From Kitasatospora azatica KCTC 9699 (GTDB lineage Bacteria; Actinomycetota; Actinomycetes; Streptomycetales; Streptomycetaceae): a DNA stretch of 64,000 nt. The stretch is from contig NZ_JQMO01000003.1 of assembly GCF_000744785.1 (NCBI RefSeq), positions 5,518,001 to 5,582,000 of the forward strand, given 5' to 3'. The notes below the pieces were generated by a model. That model had not been told where the DNA came from and searched no databases. It saw nothing but the letters and a program-made list of their open reading frames with translations. Shown in pieces: positions 43,592-52,768 of this stretch; the first letter of the stretch is position 1, and every line of letters begins with the position of its first letter. The position numbers were made by a program, and so were the translations under genes.

Positions 43592-44440
43592 TCAGGCGTG
43601 GATGCCGATACGGGAGTGGGTCCACTGGAACTGGTTGTTGGACGCGTAGGTGGAGTAGTTCCACCAGGTGTACGTCTGGGTGGTGGGCCACGGGTCGCCG
43701 ACCGCGATCATGTTGCTGGTGCTGTCGTAGCCGTAGATGACGTTCATGTGGCCGCCACCGGTCGACCAGCCGATGCGCACGGCGAACGGCCGTCCGTTGG
43801 CGATCTCGTTGCTGGTCTCGCCGAACGAGGCGCTGCGGTAGAGGTCGTAGCCGTTGTTGCGGAAGCCCATCTTGGCCAGGCCGTTGGCCATGTCGTCCAG
43901 GGTGGCCGGCTGGTCGTTGCAGTCGAGCCAGCTGCCCTGGGCGGCGAGGTGGCAGAAGTCGTACTGGCTGTACTGGTTGTAGCCCCAGTAGTTGGCGAGG
44001 GTCAGCCCGGAGGCGTCCCAGCACCACTCGTCCTGTACCTGCTTCTGCATGGTGACGCCAAGGGCGGTCCAGCTGGTCGGGCGGACCGACGTGCAGGTCG
44101 CCAGGTTGTTGGTGTTCTCCTGGATGAAGGCGTCCGCTATGTAGTAAGTCCCGGACCAGATCCACCGGTTGTCGTTCTCGACCGTGTCGCCGGTGGTACG
44201 GCAGATCATCGGGATCCGGTCGCCGACCGCCGAGGTGCCGGTGATCCGGGAGGAGACGGAGGGCAGGCTGCGCTGATTGACGGTGCTGTACTTGCCCTGA
44301 CCGGCGATCACGGTGCCGGTGGGCTGCCCCGCCTGGGCGAACGCGCCGATGGCCAGCGTCAGTGCGCCCGACAGCAGGGCGACGACGGCGGCTATGAGCG
44401 CTTTCTTGCGCCGGGAGGCGCGGTGGCGGTGTCGGTGCAT
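43592..44440 (-). CDS. Secreted papain-like cysteine protease
   Basis: A 282-residue exported protein. The N-terminus has KR residues and a hydrophobic core (ALIAAVVALLSGALTLAIGA), a signal peptide. A central region about residues 45-110 looks like an SH3-type or other beta domain with two Cys. The catalytic domain carries DEWCWDASG with the nucleophile Cys 140 and GGHMNVIYGYDS with His 231, a papain-like C39/AvrRpt2-type arrangement; NYWGYNQYSQYDFCHLAA is typical of this bacterial group. AAGGAG precedes the ATG. A secreted protease is expected outside the membrane; substrate unknown. Confidence 0.83.
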   Translation of the reverse strand: MHRHRHRASRRKKALIAAVVALLSGALTLAIGAFAQAGQPTGTVIAGQGKYSTVNQRSLPSVSSRITGTSAVGDRIPMICRTTGDTVENDNRWIWSGTYYIADAFIQENTNNLATCTSVRPTSWTALGVTMQKQVQDEWCWDASGLTLANYWGYNQYSQYDFCHLAAQGSWLDCNDQPATLDDMANGLAKMGFRNNGYDLYRSASFGETSNEIANGRPFAVRIGWSTGGGHMNVIYGYDSTSNMIAVGDPWPTTQTYTWWNYSTYASNNQFQWTHSRIGIHA

Positions 44441-45345
44441 GGTGCTCCTTGGGTCGAGGAGGGTTGTGCCCGGTCGCGGTGGGCCGGCGTTGGTGTCGAC
44501 GACGGCAGCGGCGGCGCGGGCATACCGGGGGCAGGTGGTGGTCCCGCGTTCCGGTAGGTGGAGCGGCGAGCTCAGCGCCGGGGACCGAGGGCCGGCAGTC
44601 CGCGGCCACGGCGAACAGCCATGGATCGCGGACTGCCGCCGCCGGCCTCCGTCCTCGGCGCTGTGCCCTAGTGCCGCGTGGACTCCCTGTGCGGCAGGCA
44701 AGTTGACGGATTGCCGGGCTGACTTGTCGTCGGCATTGCGTCGATGGTCGACGTGCAGCGCGGCCGGGACGGCAGGCCGTCTCGGTCATTCGGTCGCTCC
44801 CCGGACGCTGCCCGCCGGGACCGCAGGGCGGGAAGCCTCGTGATCGGCCGGCGAGTCGCTCCGTTGTGACCGGGCAAGCCGCACCTCATTCCTGTCGGGG
44901 ATGGAAGTGCCCGGAAGTTTGCCAGAACGAAGATCGGCAGTGGAGTACCCAGTTTCTACGCGCGAAGATGTCGTCATTTCAACAAGGAAGCCGAGTAGAT
45001 TTGACGGATCGTCAGTGCCAGTGCAGATCGCGCCAGTTGTCGGATGCGGTGAGTGGTGGTCCAGTCCGCTCGGCATGCTGCTCTGCATACGTCTATATCA
45101 AACCGTTATGCACGGCACGGCACTATTGGAAACGCAGTCAAATAGTGCAATTGCACAGAGTGTGTGCAATGTTACTGGGTGTCGATCGGTCCGGAGTGCA
45201 TCTGGGAGGGGTCATCGGTCGTCGTGAGCGGTCACCGCTTCGGTCGTAGGCTCCAGTCGTGAGCTCTGCGGGTGCCCCGATGAACTGTTCGGTCATGTCA
45301 TGAGCTTGATCGTCGATCAGAAGCCGACTGTGGTCGCTGCTCTCG
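44441..45345. other. Long intergenic region, no clear gene
   Basis: About 900 bases upstream of the protease gene. Frames of up to about 110 codons exist, but none has family similarity or a good start. Bases 44980-45180 are AT-richer and may hold the promoter of the protease operon. Decayed mobile DNA is likely because an integrase tail follows. Confidence 0.5.
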
Positions 45346-45348
45346 CCC

Positions 45349-45426
45349 GGGCGAATCGCCCGCCTGGACAGACGCCGCCACGACCGGCTCGGCGGAGTAC
45401 TCCACGAGTACCGACACGCTGCCTGA
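45349..45426 (+). pseudogene. C-terminal tail of DDE integrase
   Basis: Twenty-five codons reading RLDRRRHDRLGGVLHEYRHAA and TGA, the same C-terminus as the broken integrase at 37.8 kb. The 3' flank after the stop (GGACGGACGGATTTTCGGCA) also resembles that copy's flank, probably the end of the element. Everything upstream has been lost. Confidence 0.82.
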
Positions 45427-45535
45427 CCTGGACGGACGGATTTTCGGCAGGCGCAGTCCCGAAATACGTCAAGAGGCCCCGAGCGGGAGGGTCGCTACCG
45501 GTTGCTCGGGGCCTCGGTGACTACGGAGCGAAGGC

Positions 45536-47131
45536 TCAGCAGCGGTGGAGGGATTCGCAGTCTTCCCAGCGGGTGCCGGTGTCCGGGGCGGTGGAGCCGG
45601 TGGACGGGGCCGCGAGGGAGCGAGGGGCAGCAGGGGAACTGCTGGGGGCCTGGTGGCCGGTGGCGAGGCGGACGGCGATGGCGTCGAGGATGCCGTGCGG
45701 GACGGGGCCGGTGAAGTTGTTCAGCATCGCGGTGAAGGCGAGGTGGTGGCCGTCGGGGGTGGTGACGTAGCCGGTGAGGTTGTCGACGCCGCTCATGGAG
45801 CCGGTCTTGGCGTGGACGTTGTTGGCGGCGGCGGTGCCACGCATGCGGTTGGCGAGGGTGCCGCCGACGAGGCGGTCGGGGTTGCCGGCGACGGGGAGGG
45901 CGTTGTACCAGGCCTGGTACCACGGCTTGGTCTGGGCGGCCTTGAGGAGACCGGTCATTTTGGCGGGCGTGATCAGGTCGTAGCGGGACAGCCCGGAGCC
46001 GTCGACCTGGCGGCCGGCGGGGGTGGTGATGCTGTTGGCCACCAGGAAGTTCTTGATCTGGGTGATGCCGGCGGTCCAGGTGCCCTGGCCGGCCTTGACC
46101 TTGCCGATCTCCTTGGTGAGGTGCTCGGCCATGCCGTTGTTGCTGAGCTTGAGCATCGGCACGACGAGTTCGGAGAGCGGCGCCGAGTCGTGGCTTGCCA
46201 GTGGCTGGGTGTCCTCGGTGCCGGTGGCGGCCCGGACATCGTTGTGGATGACGTGGACGCCGTGGCGTTCCAGGGCGCCGGCGAAGACGTCGCCGGTGTA
46301 GACGGCCGGGTCCTCGACGGTCTGCCAGAAGGTGACGGGGGCGGCGCCGGATGGCAGACTGCCGTTCAGATCGAGCGAGTTGACGGAGCGTCGGCGCTCG
46401 ACATCTGCGGTGGTGGTGCTGCCCGCCGCACCCGTGGTGATCTTGCCGTTGAGCTGCATCGGCGCCTCGGCGGGGGAGAGGCTCACCCGGGCGTCGTCCC
46501 CGGGGTTGGCGCCCGGGGTGACCGTCACCTGCACGGTGTCCATGGTGTACTCGGAGTCCGGGGCGACGGTGAGGCCGGATATCTGCGGGCTGTAGCTGTA
46601 CGGCTGGTCGTCCCAGGCCCAGCCGGGGCCGTACGGGGTGGAGTCGTAGCGGGTTCCGTCGGCGAGCACGCGGCCGGTGACGGTGGTGATGCCCGAGTTG
46701 GCGACCCGGGCGGCGAGGTCGTCGAGGTCCCCGGGTCGCAGGCTGGGGTCGCCGCCGCCGCGCAGTAGGAGGTCGCCGACCAGCACCGGACCGTGCACGT
46801 TGCCGGCGGTGCGGACCTCGGTGGTGAACCGGTGGTCGGCGCCGAGCAGTTCGAGCGCGGCGGCCGAGGTGACGGTCTTGAGGGTGGACGCCGGGGTGAG
46901 CAGGGCATCGGGCTGGTGCTGGTAGAGCACCTGGCCGGTGTCGGCGTCGATGATCTGCACGCCGGCCTGAGCGTTGGTCAGCCGCGCATCGGCGAGGATC
47001 GCGCCGAGGTCGGTGGTGAGCGTGGGATCGGCGGGCGCAGGGGTGTCCGCCTGGGCGGATCCGACGAGCAGGGATGCGGCGAGCATCACGGCGGCGAGCG
47101 GCAGAGTGCGGCGCTGCAGGCGTGCGGTCAA
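45536..47131 (-). CDS. dacB: PBP4-type DD-carboxypeptidase/endopeptidase (S13)
   Basis: A 531-residue exported penicillin-binding protein. The signal peptide (PLAAVMLAASLLVGSAQA) is followed by the S13 fold. The three active-site motifs are present: S-x-x-K as ASTLKTV, S-x-N as LSNNGMA and K-T-G as AKTGSMSG. The enzyme trims D-Ala from or hydrolyses cross-links in peptidoglycan. I chose a TTG start at 47131 because GGAG lies six bases upstream and the signal peptide then begins normally; an in-frame extension to 47272 is possible. The C-terminus ends in a Pro/Ser/Ala-rich tail with CESLHRC. Confidence 0.9.
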   Translation of the reverse strand: MTARLQRRTLPLAAVMLAASLLVGSAQADTPAPADPTLTTDLGAILADARLTNAQAGVQIIDADTGQVLYQHQPDALLTPASTLKTVTSAAALELLGADHRFTTEVRTAGNVHGPVLVGDLLLRGGGDPSLRPGDLDDLAARVANSGITTVTGRVLADGTRYDSTPYGPGWAWDDQPYSYSPQISGLTVAPDSEYTMDTVQVTVTPGANPGDDARVSLSPAEAPMQLNGKITTGAAGSTTTADVERRRSVNSLDLNGSLPSGAAPVTFWQTVEDPAVYTGDVFAGALERHGVHVIHNDVRAATGTEDTQPLASHDSAPLSELVVPMLKLSNNGMAEHLTKEIGKVKAGQGTWTAGITQIKNFLVANSITTPAGRQVDGSGLSRYDLITPAKMTGLLKAAQTKPWYQAWYNALPVAGNPDRLVGGTLANRMRGTAAANNVHAKTGSMSGVDNLTGYVTTPDGHHLAFTAMLNNFTGPVPHGILDAIAVRLATGHQAPSSSPAAPRSLAAPSTGSTAPDTGTRWEDCESLHRC

Positions 47132-47483
47132 CAGGGGCTCCAAGAAGCGGGTCGGTGGGGGCGGTTCCGTCACGCCCCGGCCCGCGCGCAGGCGCGGGTG
47201 GCCGACCGAAATACCCCCATTTGTCGTGATCATGCTATCAGTCGGGCGATAGGCGATCTGAGGGTGTGTCATGAGTAGTCACGCGCTGACGGCCGGAAAG
47301 GTTGCACGGAGCGCTCGTTCGGCCACACGTACGGCCGGCAGCGTCAAGCCCAGGTGGTGACACCGGGACAGGTGCTGGTCAGCATCATCGTGACGATCAG
47401 CGCATCGCCTCGGATAACCGGCGGGATCACCGGTGGGACCACGGCGGCAGGTGCGGATCTCCTGATCGAAGGCCGCCCCACGG

Positions 47484-47732
47484 GAACAGCAGATCGCCGA
47501 CCTCGTCCACCACGCTGGCAGCCTCGCTGACGTCCTACGTGACGCCGACCCCGAAACCAAGCGGCAGACCTACGTTGCCCTCGGCCTGCGCTGCCGTTAC
47601 AACCACGCACAACGCAAAATGCAGGTCAGGGGGGCGCGAAACGATGAACGCCCGCACTTGCCCGAAGGTCTGGTACGGGCGCCGATCCATGCTGCCCGGA
47701 AATCGAGCACCGTGGGAAATCGTGTGTCCTAA
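47484..47732 (+). pseudogene. C-terminal remnant of serine recombinase
   Basis: Eighty-three codons ending in TAA: EQQIADLVHHAGSLADVLRD followed by ADPETKRQTYVALGLRCRYN resemble the tail of large serine recombinases (the ADP-x-x-K-x-x-x-Y-x-x-L-x-L-x-L-x-Y motif). The catalytic and zinc domains are absent. Likely residue of an integrative element. Confidence 0.6.
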
Positions 47733-48343
47733 GCCCGTACGTACATGCCGCCACCGCGTGGGGAAACGCAGTTGGTGTAGACGTTGGTCGCCTTTTCCGG
47801 GACCCTACTCCGAAGAGGCATGAAAACGCGGATCATGACGCCGTGCCAGTGTTTCGCTCGGCTATTCGGTGAGTACCGACATGCTCCGTGGCCAGTACGG
47901 CTGAGCTGTCGGCACCCGCAAGGCGGGAACCACAGAGCATGCCTGGTCGTAAGGGTGCCTGATTTGCGGCGACGGTGCTGACCCGGGGCCTGTTAAGCCC
48001 GGAGACGAGAGTGACGCGATATCTGCCACCTCGGCGGGGTAAAGCGTTGAGGCATACCCGAACGGCTCCTTTGAGTAGTGGAGTCGATACGTAGCGTGGT
48101 CTCGTGGTGAATGGGCCGCACGGCCCGTGGGATGTGACAGCGGCCGGGCACAAGGCCGTACGGCGCGAGGTGCTTTACGCGGCCAGTTCCGCGAACACGC
48201 GGGACACCCTTCGCCACCGCGTCCCTGTCTCCAAGAGCGCCCGTGCCTGTCGGCACCGGCGCCCATTGCCGACCGCCCTCACACGGACGCAGCCCAGTCG
48301 GGCACGCCGCGCCAGGGCTGTCACTGTCACGGAAAGATGGATC
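47733..48343. other. Structured noncoding stretch before DUF4331 gene
   Basis: No gene found. Many short self-complementary blocks occur, for example CACCCGCAAGGCGGG, GGGCCGCACGGCCCG and CCCGGGGCCTGTTAAGCCCGG with loops. The texture is that of structured RNA, and a group II intron remnant is one possibility. The promoter of the DUF4331 operon also must lie here. Confidence 0.35.
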
Positions 48344-50017
48344 ATGCAGCTTCCTCGTACGCCCCGCTTGCCGGTGCCGGCCCGTCGCGCCGAGCGCCCT
48401 ATGGCCGGAATGGGAGTCCTTGCTCTGCTCGCTGCAGCCGGCCTCGCCGGCCTCACGCCGGGCACCAGTGCCGCTTCCAGTCACCGTGAGGCCCCGCTCA
48501 TCGCGGGCGACCCGCGCGCCGACAATACCGACGTGTATGCCTTCGTCAGTCCGGACAAGCCCGACACCGTGACGCTGGTGGCGAACTGGATCCCGTTCGA
48601 GGAGCCCAACGGCGGCCCGAACTTCTACCCGTTCGCGGACGACGCCCACTACACCATCAAGATCGACAGCGATGGTGACGGCAAGCCGGACACCACCTAC
48701 ACGTGGACGTTTGCCAACCACATCCGCGACGACGCGAACCAGTTCCTCTACAACACCGGCGTCGTGAAGACCCTGGACGACCCGAACCTGAACTTCCGTC
48801 AGACGTACACCCTGACGGTGACCGGCCCCGACGGGTCGGTGAAGACACTGCTCAAGGACGCGCCAGCGGCCCCGTCGAACGTCGGCAAGGCCTCGATGCC
48901 CGACTACGCCTCGCTGCGTCAGCAGGCGATCGTCGACCTGCCGGGCGGCGGTCAGACCTACGCGGGCCAGGCCGCCGACCCGTTCTTCCTCGACCTGCGG
49001 GTCTTCGACCTGCTCTACGGCGGGAACCTGAAGGAGACCGGCCACAACACGCTGGCCGGCTACAACGTCAACACCATCGTGCTGCAGGTCCCGAAGAAGG
49101 ACCTCGCGCTCAAGGGCGACGCGTCGCGCAACCCGGTGATTGGCGTGTGGTCCACCACCGACCGCAAGGGCGCGATGGTCACCAGCAGCGGTGACAAGGG
49201 CCGCGAGGGCAAGGGCGGCGAGGGCAGGAAGGACGAGGGCAGGAAGGACGACAAGGGCGGTGAGGGCTGGCACCAGGTCTCGCGCCTGGGCAATCCGCTG
49301 GTCAACGAGGTCGTCGTCCCGCTGAAGTACAAGGACGCCTTCAACGCGCTGGCACCGGAGAACGACCACACCGTCACCCCGGTGGTGGACAAGGTCAAGG
49401 ATCCGATCGTGCCCAAGCTCATCCAGAGCATCTACGGCATCCCCGCACCAGCCACCCCGCGCAACGACCTCGTCGAGATCTTCCTGACCGGGATCTCGAA
49501 GAACTCCGGCGGTCCGATCCAGGCCGACCTCAACTCGCAGCTGCTGAACGCCGATGTCAGCAAGGACAAGTTCACCCCCGCCGAGGAGCTGCGCCTCAAC
49601 ATGGCCGTGCCGCCCACCGAGTCGCCCAACCGGCTCGGCGTGCTCGGCCAGGACCTGGCCGGCTTCCCGAACGGCCGGCGCCTGGCCGACGATGTCGTGG
49701 ACATCGAGCTGCAGGCCCTGGAGGGCGCGGCCCAGACCGGCAAGATCGTGCCGGCGCTCGCGGCCGGTGACGGCGTCAACGCCCCCGACCACGCCTTCGG
49801 CAAGCACTTCCCCTACGTCGCGCTGCCGAACACCGCAGCCGTCAACCAGGCCGACTCCGACAACCCCGGTGGCGGTGTCGCCGCAGGCTTCGGCGGCCTG
49901 GTCGGCATGGGCAAGGAGGGCAGCTTCCCGGTCGTGGCTGCGTCCGCGCTGGGCGGCGGCGTCCTGCTGAGCGGCGCCGGGTTGCTGGCGCTTCGCCGTC
50001 GGCGGGCCGCCGAGTAG
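48344..50017 (+). CDS. Secreted DUF4331 protein with C-terminal anchor
   Basis: A 557-residue protein with a signal peptide (about residues 1-40, cleavage after SAA) and the DUF4331 hallmark start, SSHREAPLIAGDPRADNTDVYAFV. The DUF4331 part continues with FANHIRDDANQFLYNTG and TFTLTGISKNSGGPI-like segments. A Lys/Gly/Glu-rich insert lies near residues 282-310. The C-terminus is a membrane anchor ending LLALRRRRAAE without LPxTG. GGAAAG lies before the ATG. It overlaps the sortase start by 1 bp. The family function is unknown, but neighbours suggest a cell-envelope role. Confidence 0.88.
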   Translation: MQLPRTPRLPVPARRAERPMAGMGVLALLAAAGLAGLTPGTSAASSHREAPLIAGDPRADNTDVYAFVSPDKPDTVTLVANWIPFEEPNGGPNFYPFADDAHYTIKIDSDGDGKPDTTYTWTFANHIRDDANQFLYNTGVVKTLDDPNLNFRQTYTLTVTGPDGSVKTLLKDAPAAPSNVGKASMPDYASLRQQAIVDLPGGGQTYAGQAADPFFLDLRVFDLLYGGNLKETGHNTLAGYNVNTIVLQVPKKDLALKGDASRNPVIGVWSTTDRKGAMVTSSGDKGREGKGGEGRKDEGRKDDKGGEGWHQVSRLGNPLVNEVVVPLKYKDAFNALAPENDHTVTPVVDKVKDPIVPKLIQSIYGIPAPATPRNDLVEIFLTGISKNSGGPIQADLNSQLLNADVSKDKFTPAEELRLNMAVPPTESPNRLGVLGQDLAGFPNGRRLADDVVDIELQALEGAAQTGKIVPALAAGDGVNAPDHAFGKHFPYVALPNTAAVNQADSDNPGGGVAAGFGGLVGMGKEGSFPVVAASALGGGVLLSGAGLLALRRRRAAE

Positions 50018-50820
50018 TGGCCCGCTTTCTACGTCCCGGCCGCCTTCCCCTCTCCAGGGGCGGGCGACCGGGGCCCGCCCCGTTCCCGGGACGACGCTCC
50101 GTCTGGCGCCCGGCGGCTGCTCTGGCGGTGGCCGCAGGGCTGGTGCTGTTCGGGGTCGGGACGATGGGGCTGCTTCAGCGTCCGGATGCGGCAGTGGTAG
50201 CGGCCCCGAACATCGGCGCTTTGCCGGTGCCTTCTCCTTCGGCCGGGCCTGTGTCTGGACCGCAAGCCGCAGCCAGTGCCAGTGCGCTTTTGACCGGCGA
50301 GCCGTCGCCTGGCCGGCACGCGCCACCGGTACGGCTTCGCATTGCCCGCATCGGCGTCGACACTGCGGTGGCGGACCTTCAGGTAGAGGAAGACGGCCAC
50401 CTCGCCGCACCCGGCGACCCCGAAGTAGCGGGCTGGTGGACCAACGGGCCGTCGCCCGGCAGTGCGGGAAACGCGGTCCTTGTGGGGCATGTCGACTCAC
50501 GGACCGGGCCCGCGGTGTTCGCCGGCCTGTCCGTCCTGCGACCGGGCGACCGCATCGACGTGGACGAGGCCGACGGCACCACTGTCTCCTTCACGGTCCA
50601 GGCGCTGCGCGGCTACACCAAGGACAACTTTCCCGACGGCCTGGTCTACGGCCCGACACCCACCCCCGGCCTTCGGCTGATCACGTGCGGCGGCATCTAC
50701 GACCGCGACGCCCACGAGTACCTGTCGAACCTCGTCGTCTTCGCCGAGCCCGCACCGCCCGCGACCTCCCCGACACGGTCAGCCTCAGCCACCTCCCCAG
50801 CCCAACGGAGCGTCTCGTGA
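50017..50820 (+). CDS. Class F sortase
   Basis: A 267-residue sortase with an N-terminal membrane helix (about residues 33-52, ALAVAAGLVLFGVGTMGLL) and a C-terminal catalytic domain. Active-site residues are His in LVGHVDS, Cys in LITCGG and Arg in YDRDAHEYLSN, the actinobacterial class F pattern. It starts with GTG and overlaps the DUF4331 stop by one base; its end overlaps the TPR gene by 4 bp. It would join proteins to the cell wall or to each other. No LPxTG protein is seen in the window, so its target is unclear. Confidence 0.92.
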   Translation: MARFLRPGRLPLSRGGRPGPAPFPGRRSVWRPAAALAVAAGLVLFGVGTMGLLQRPDAAVVAAPNIGALPVPSPSAGPVSGPQAAASASALLTGEPSPGRHAPPVRLRIARIGVDTAVADLQVEEDGHLAAPGDPEVAGWWTNGPSPGSAGNAVLVGHVDSRTGPAVFAGLSVLRPGDRIDVDEADGTTVSFTVQALRGYTKDNFPDGLVYGPTPTPGLRLITCGGIYDRDAHEYLSNLVVFAEPAPPATSPTRSASATSPAQRSVS

Positions 50821-52184
50821 CCAGACCCAAGCCGTTCTCCGCCCTGCGCCGCCGCCGGCTCCTGCCCGTGGCGGCCGTCGGCGTCCTGGGCGTTGGCATG
50901 TTCCTCGCCGGCGGACTGGGCCTGGCGTCGCCCTCCGGCATCGGGCAGTCCGACACTGGGCCGGCCGCACGCCGACCGGGGACGGTGCATGAGGCGAGCA
51001 CCTCCGCCGACACCCTGGCCGGGGACATCGCCGGGCTCCAGGAGCGCCTGCGCGAAGCGCCCCAGGACGCCCCCGCACTGGGCACGCTGGGCCTGGACTA
51101 CGTCCAGCAGGCCAGGATCACCGTCGACCCGTCCTACTATCCCAAGGCTGAGGCGGTCCTGACACAGTCGTTGAAGCTCGACGCGGCAGACAACTTCACC
51201 GCCATGGCCGGGATGGCCGCTCTGGAAGCCGCCCGGCACAACTTCGCCTCGGCCCTGGACTGGGCCCAGAGGGCCATTGCGGTCAATCCCGACAACGCGA
51301 CCCTCTCCGGGATCCTCGCCGACGCCTACACCCAGCTCGGCCGCTACGCTGATTCGTTCGACGCCGTGCAGCACATGGTCGACCTCAGACCCGGCACCCC
51401 CTCACTCGCCCGCGCCTCCTACGCCTGGGAACTGCGTGGCGACGTCAACGCCGCCACCGAGAACATGACGCGTGCCCTGAACGACGCCAACACTCCGGCC
51501 GACCGGGCTTTCACCCTCTATCACCTGGCCCAACTGGCCCTCGAGAACGGCGACCCGAAGACCGCCCTCGCGCACGCCGAGGCGGGCCTGCGCGCCGCCC
51601 CCGGCTCCGCCGAGCTGCTGGAAGGCCGTGCCAGAGCCGAAGCTGCGCTCGGCAACGCCGACGCCGCCCTCGCCGACTACACCAGCGCGGTCGCCAAGGT
51701 CCCCCAACCCTCCTACGTCCTCGAACTCGGAGAGCTACTCCAGTCCCTGGGACGCACCAGGGAAGCCGAACAGCAGTACCAGGTCTTCCGCGGCGAGGAG
51801 AAGCTCTTCACCGACAACGGCGTCGCCCTCGACAGCGACCAGACCCTCTTCGAGGCCGACCACGGCGACCCCGCCAAGGCCCTGTCCCTCGGGGAGAACG
51901 GCCTGCGCACCCGCCCCTTCGTAGAGATGCACGATGCCTACGCCTGGGCCCTGCACGTCAACGGGCACGACACCGAAGCCCTGGAACAGTCACGTCAGGC
52001 GACCGCCCTCGGCATGCGCAACGCCCTCTTCCACTACCACCAGGGAATGATCGAGAAAGCACTCGGACACCCCGATCGGGCCCTCGCCGAACTCCACCAG
52101 GCACTGACCATCAATGACCACTTCAGCCCGATTCACGCCCCCGTCGCCCGCGCCGCCATTCAGGACCTCGGCGCCGGACAGTAG
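50817..52184 (+). CDS. Membrane-anchored TPR protein
   Basis: A 455-residue protein with an N-terminal membrane helix (residues about 15-38, LLPVAAVGVLGVGMFLAGGL) and at least seven tetratricopeptide-type repeats from about residue 75 to the end, for example FASALDWAQRAIAVNPDNA and ALADYTSAVAKVPQPSY. It starts with GTG overlapping the sortase stop (GTGA). The repeats would face outward and scaffold protein interactions. Its tight coupling to the sortase and DUF4331 genes suggests one membrane complex. Confidence 0.88.
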   Translation: MTRPKPFSALRRRRLLPVAAVGVLGVGMFLAGGLGLASPSGIGQSDTGPAARRPGTVHEASTSADTLAGDIAGLQERLREAPQDAPALGTLGLDYVQQARITVDPSYYPKAEAVLTQSLKLDAADNFTAMAGMAALEAARHNFASALDWAQRAIAVNPDNATLSGILADAYTQLGRYADSFDAVQHMVDLRPGTPSLARASYAWELRGDVNAATENMTRALNDANTPADRAFTLYHLAQLALENGDPKTALAHAEAGLRAAPGSAELLEGRARAEAALGNADAALADYTSAVAKVPQPSYVLELGELLQSLGRTREAEQQYQVFRGEEKLFTDNGVALDSDQTLFEADHGDPAKALSLGENGLRTRPFVEMHDAYAWALHVNGHDTEALEQSRQATALGMRNALFHYHQGMIEKALGHPDRALAELHQALTINDHFSPIHAPVARAAIQDLGAGQ

Positions 52185-52394
52185 CGGCGACGCGGCTCGT
52201 GAGCAGGCAGGGGCGCTATGCCGATGAGTCCTGTGCGCGGTGGGCGCTGCCCCGGGCTTCGCCGAACCGAGGGATGGAGCTGATCTGTCCCGGTCGGCAT
52301 GCCGGACCCGCCGCCTGGGCTGGCGCTCTCAACTGACTCTCGCTCGACCGCAGCACGAGGTCACCAGCTGAGGTCGCGGGCGGACCGGCTCGGC

Positions 52395-52739
52395 TCAGTT
52401 GCCGGTGGGGACGTGGGAGGGGTCGCCGCCGAGGGCGCGGTACAGCCGGGTCCACTGGCGGTCCGTCGCCGTCGCGGGCTTGCCGTCGCAGTACGCCTTG
52501 GCGCCGTTGGCGGTGTAGAAGCGCATCATCTCCAGGACTGACATCGGGTCGGAATTCTCGCTGTCGGTGTAGCGGGTGCCAGGTTCCTGGCTCTGGTGTT
52601 TCTGGCAGGTTGGTGTGGGGGTGGCCGGCTGGGCATCGAAGCGGCCCTCCTTGGTGGAGGCGCACCCGGTGGTGAGAGAAAGGACCATCAGGGCGAGGAC
52701 AAGTGTGGGGGACGTGGGGTGGCGTCGGCGGGTTGGCAC
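52395..52739 (-). CDS. Small lipoprotein
   Basis: A 114-residue protein with a lipobox LTTGC (Cys near residue 26) after a hydrophobic signal TLVLALMVLSL. The mature part has three further Cys-containing stretches including TPTCQKHQSQEP and KAYCDGKPATATDRQWTRLY. GGAGG lies before the GTG start. It is 29 bp downstream of the NicO-type transporter gene and probably co-transcribed, so a metal-related role is possible. Family not recognised. Confidence 0.8.
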   Translation of the reverse strand: MPTRRRHPTSPTLVLALMVLSLTTGCASTKEGRFDAQPATPTPTCQKHQSQEPGTRYTDSENSDPMSVLEMMRFYTANGAKAYCDGKPATATDRQWTRLYRALGGDPSHVPTGN

Positions 52740-52768
52740 GGGCGGAACCTCCGGCTGCGGAGTGCGGC

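Noticed and set aside
44786..45088. 100-codon minus-strand frame
   Set aside because: No ribosome site, family similarity or neighbour link; lies in a scarred intergenic region.
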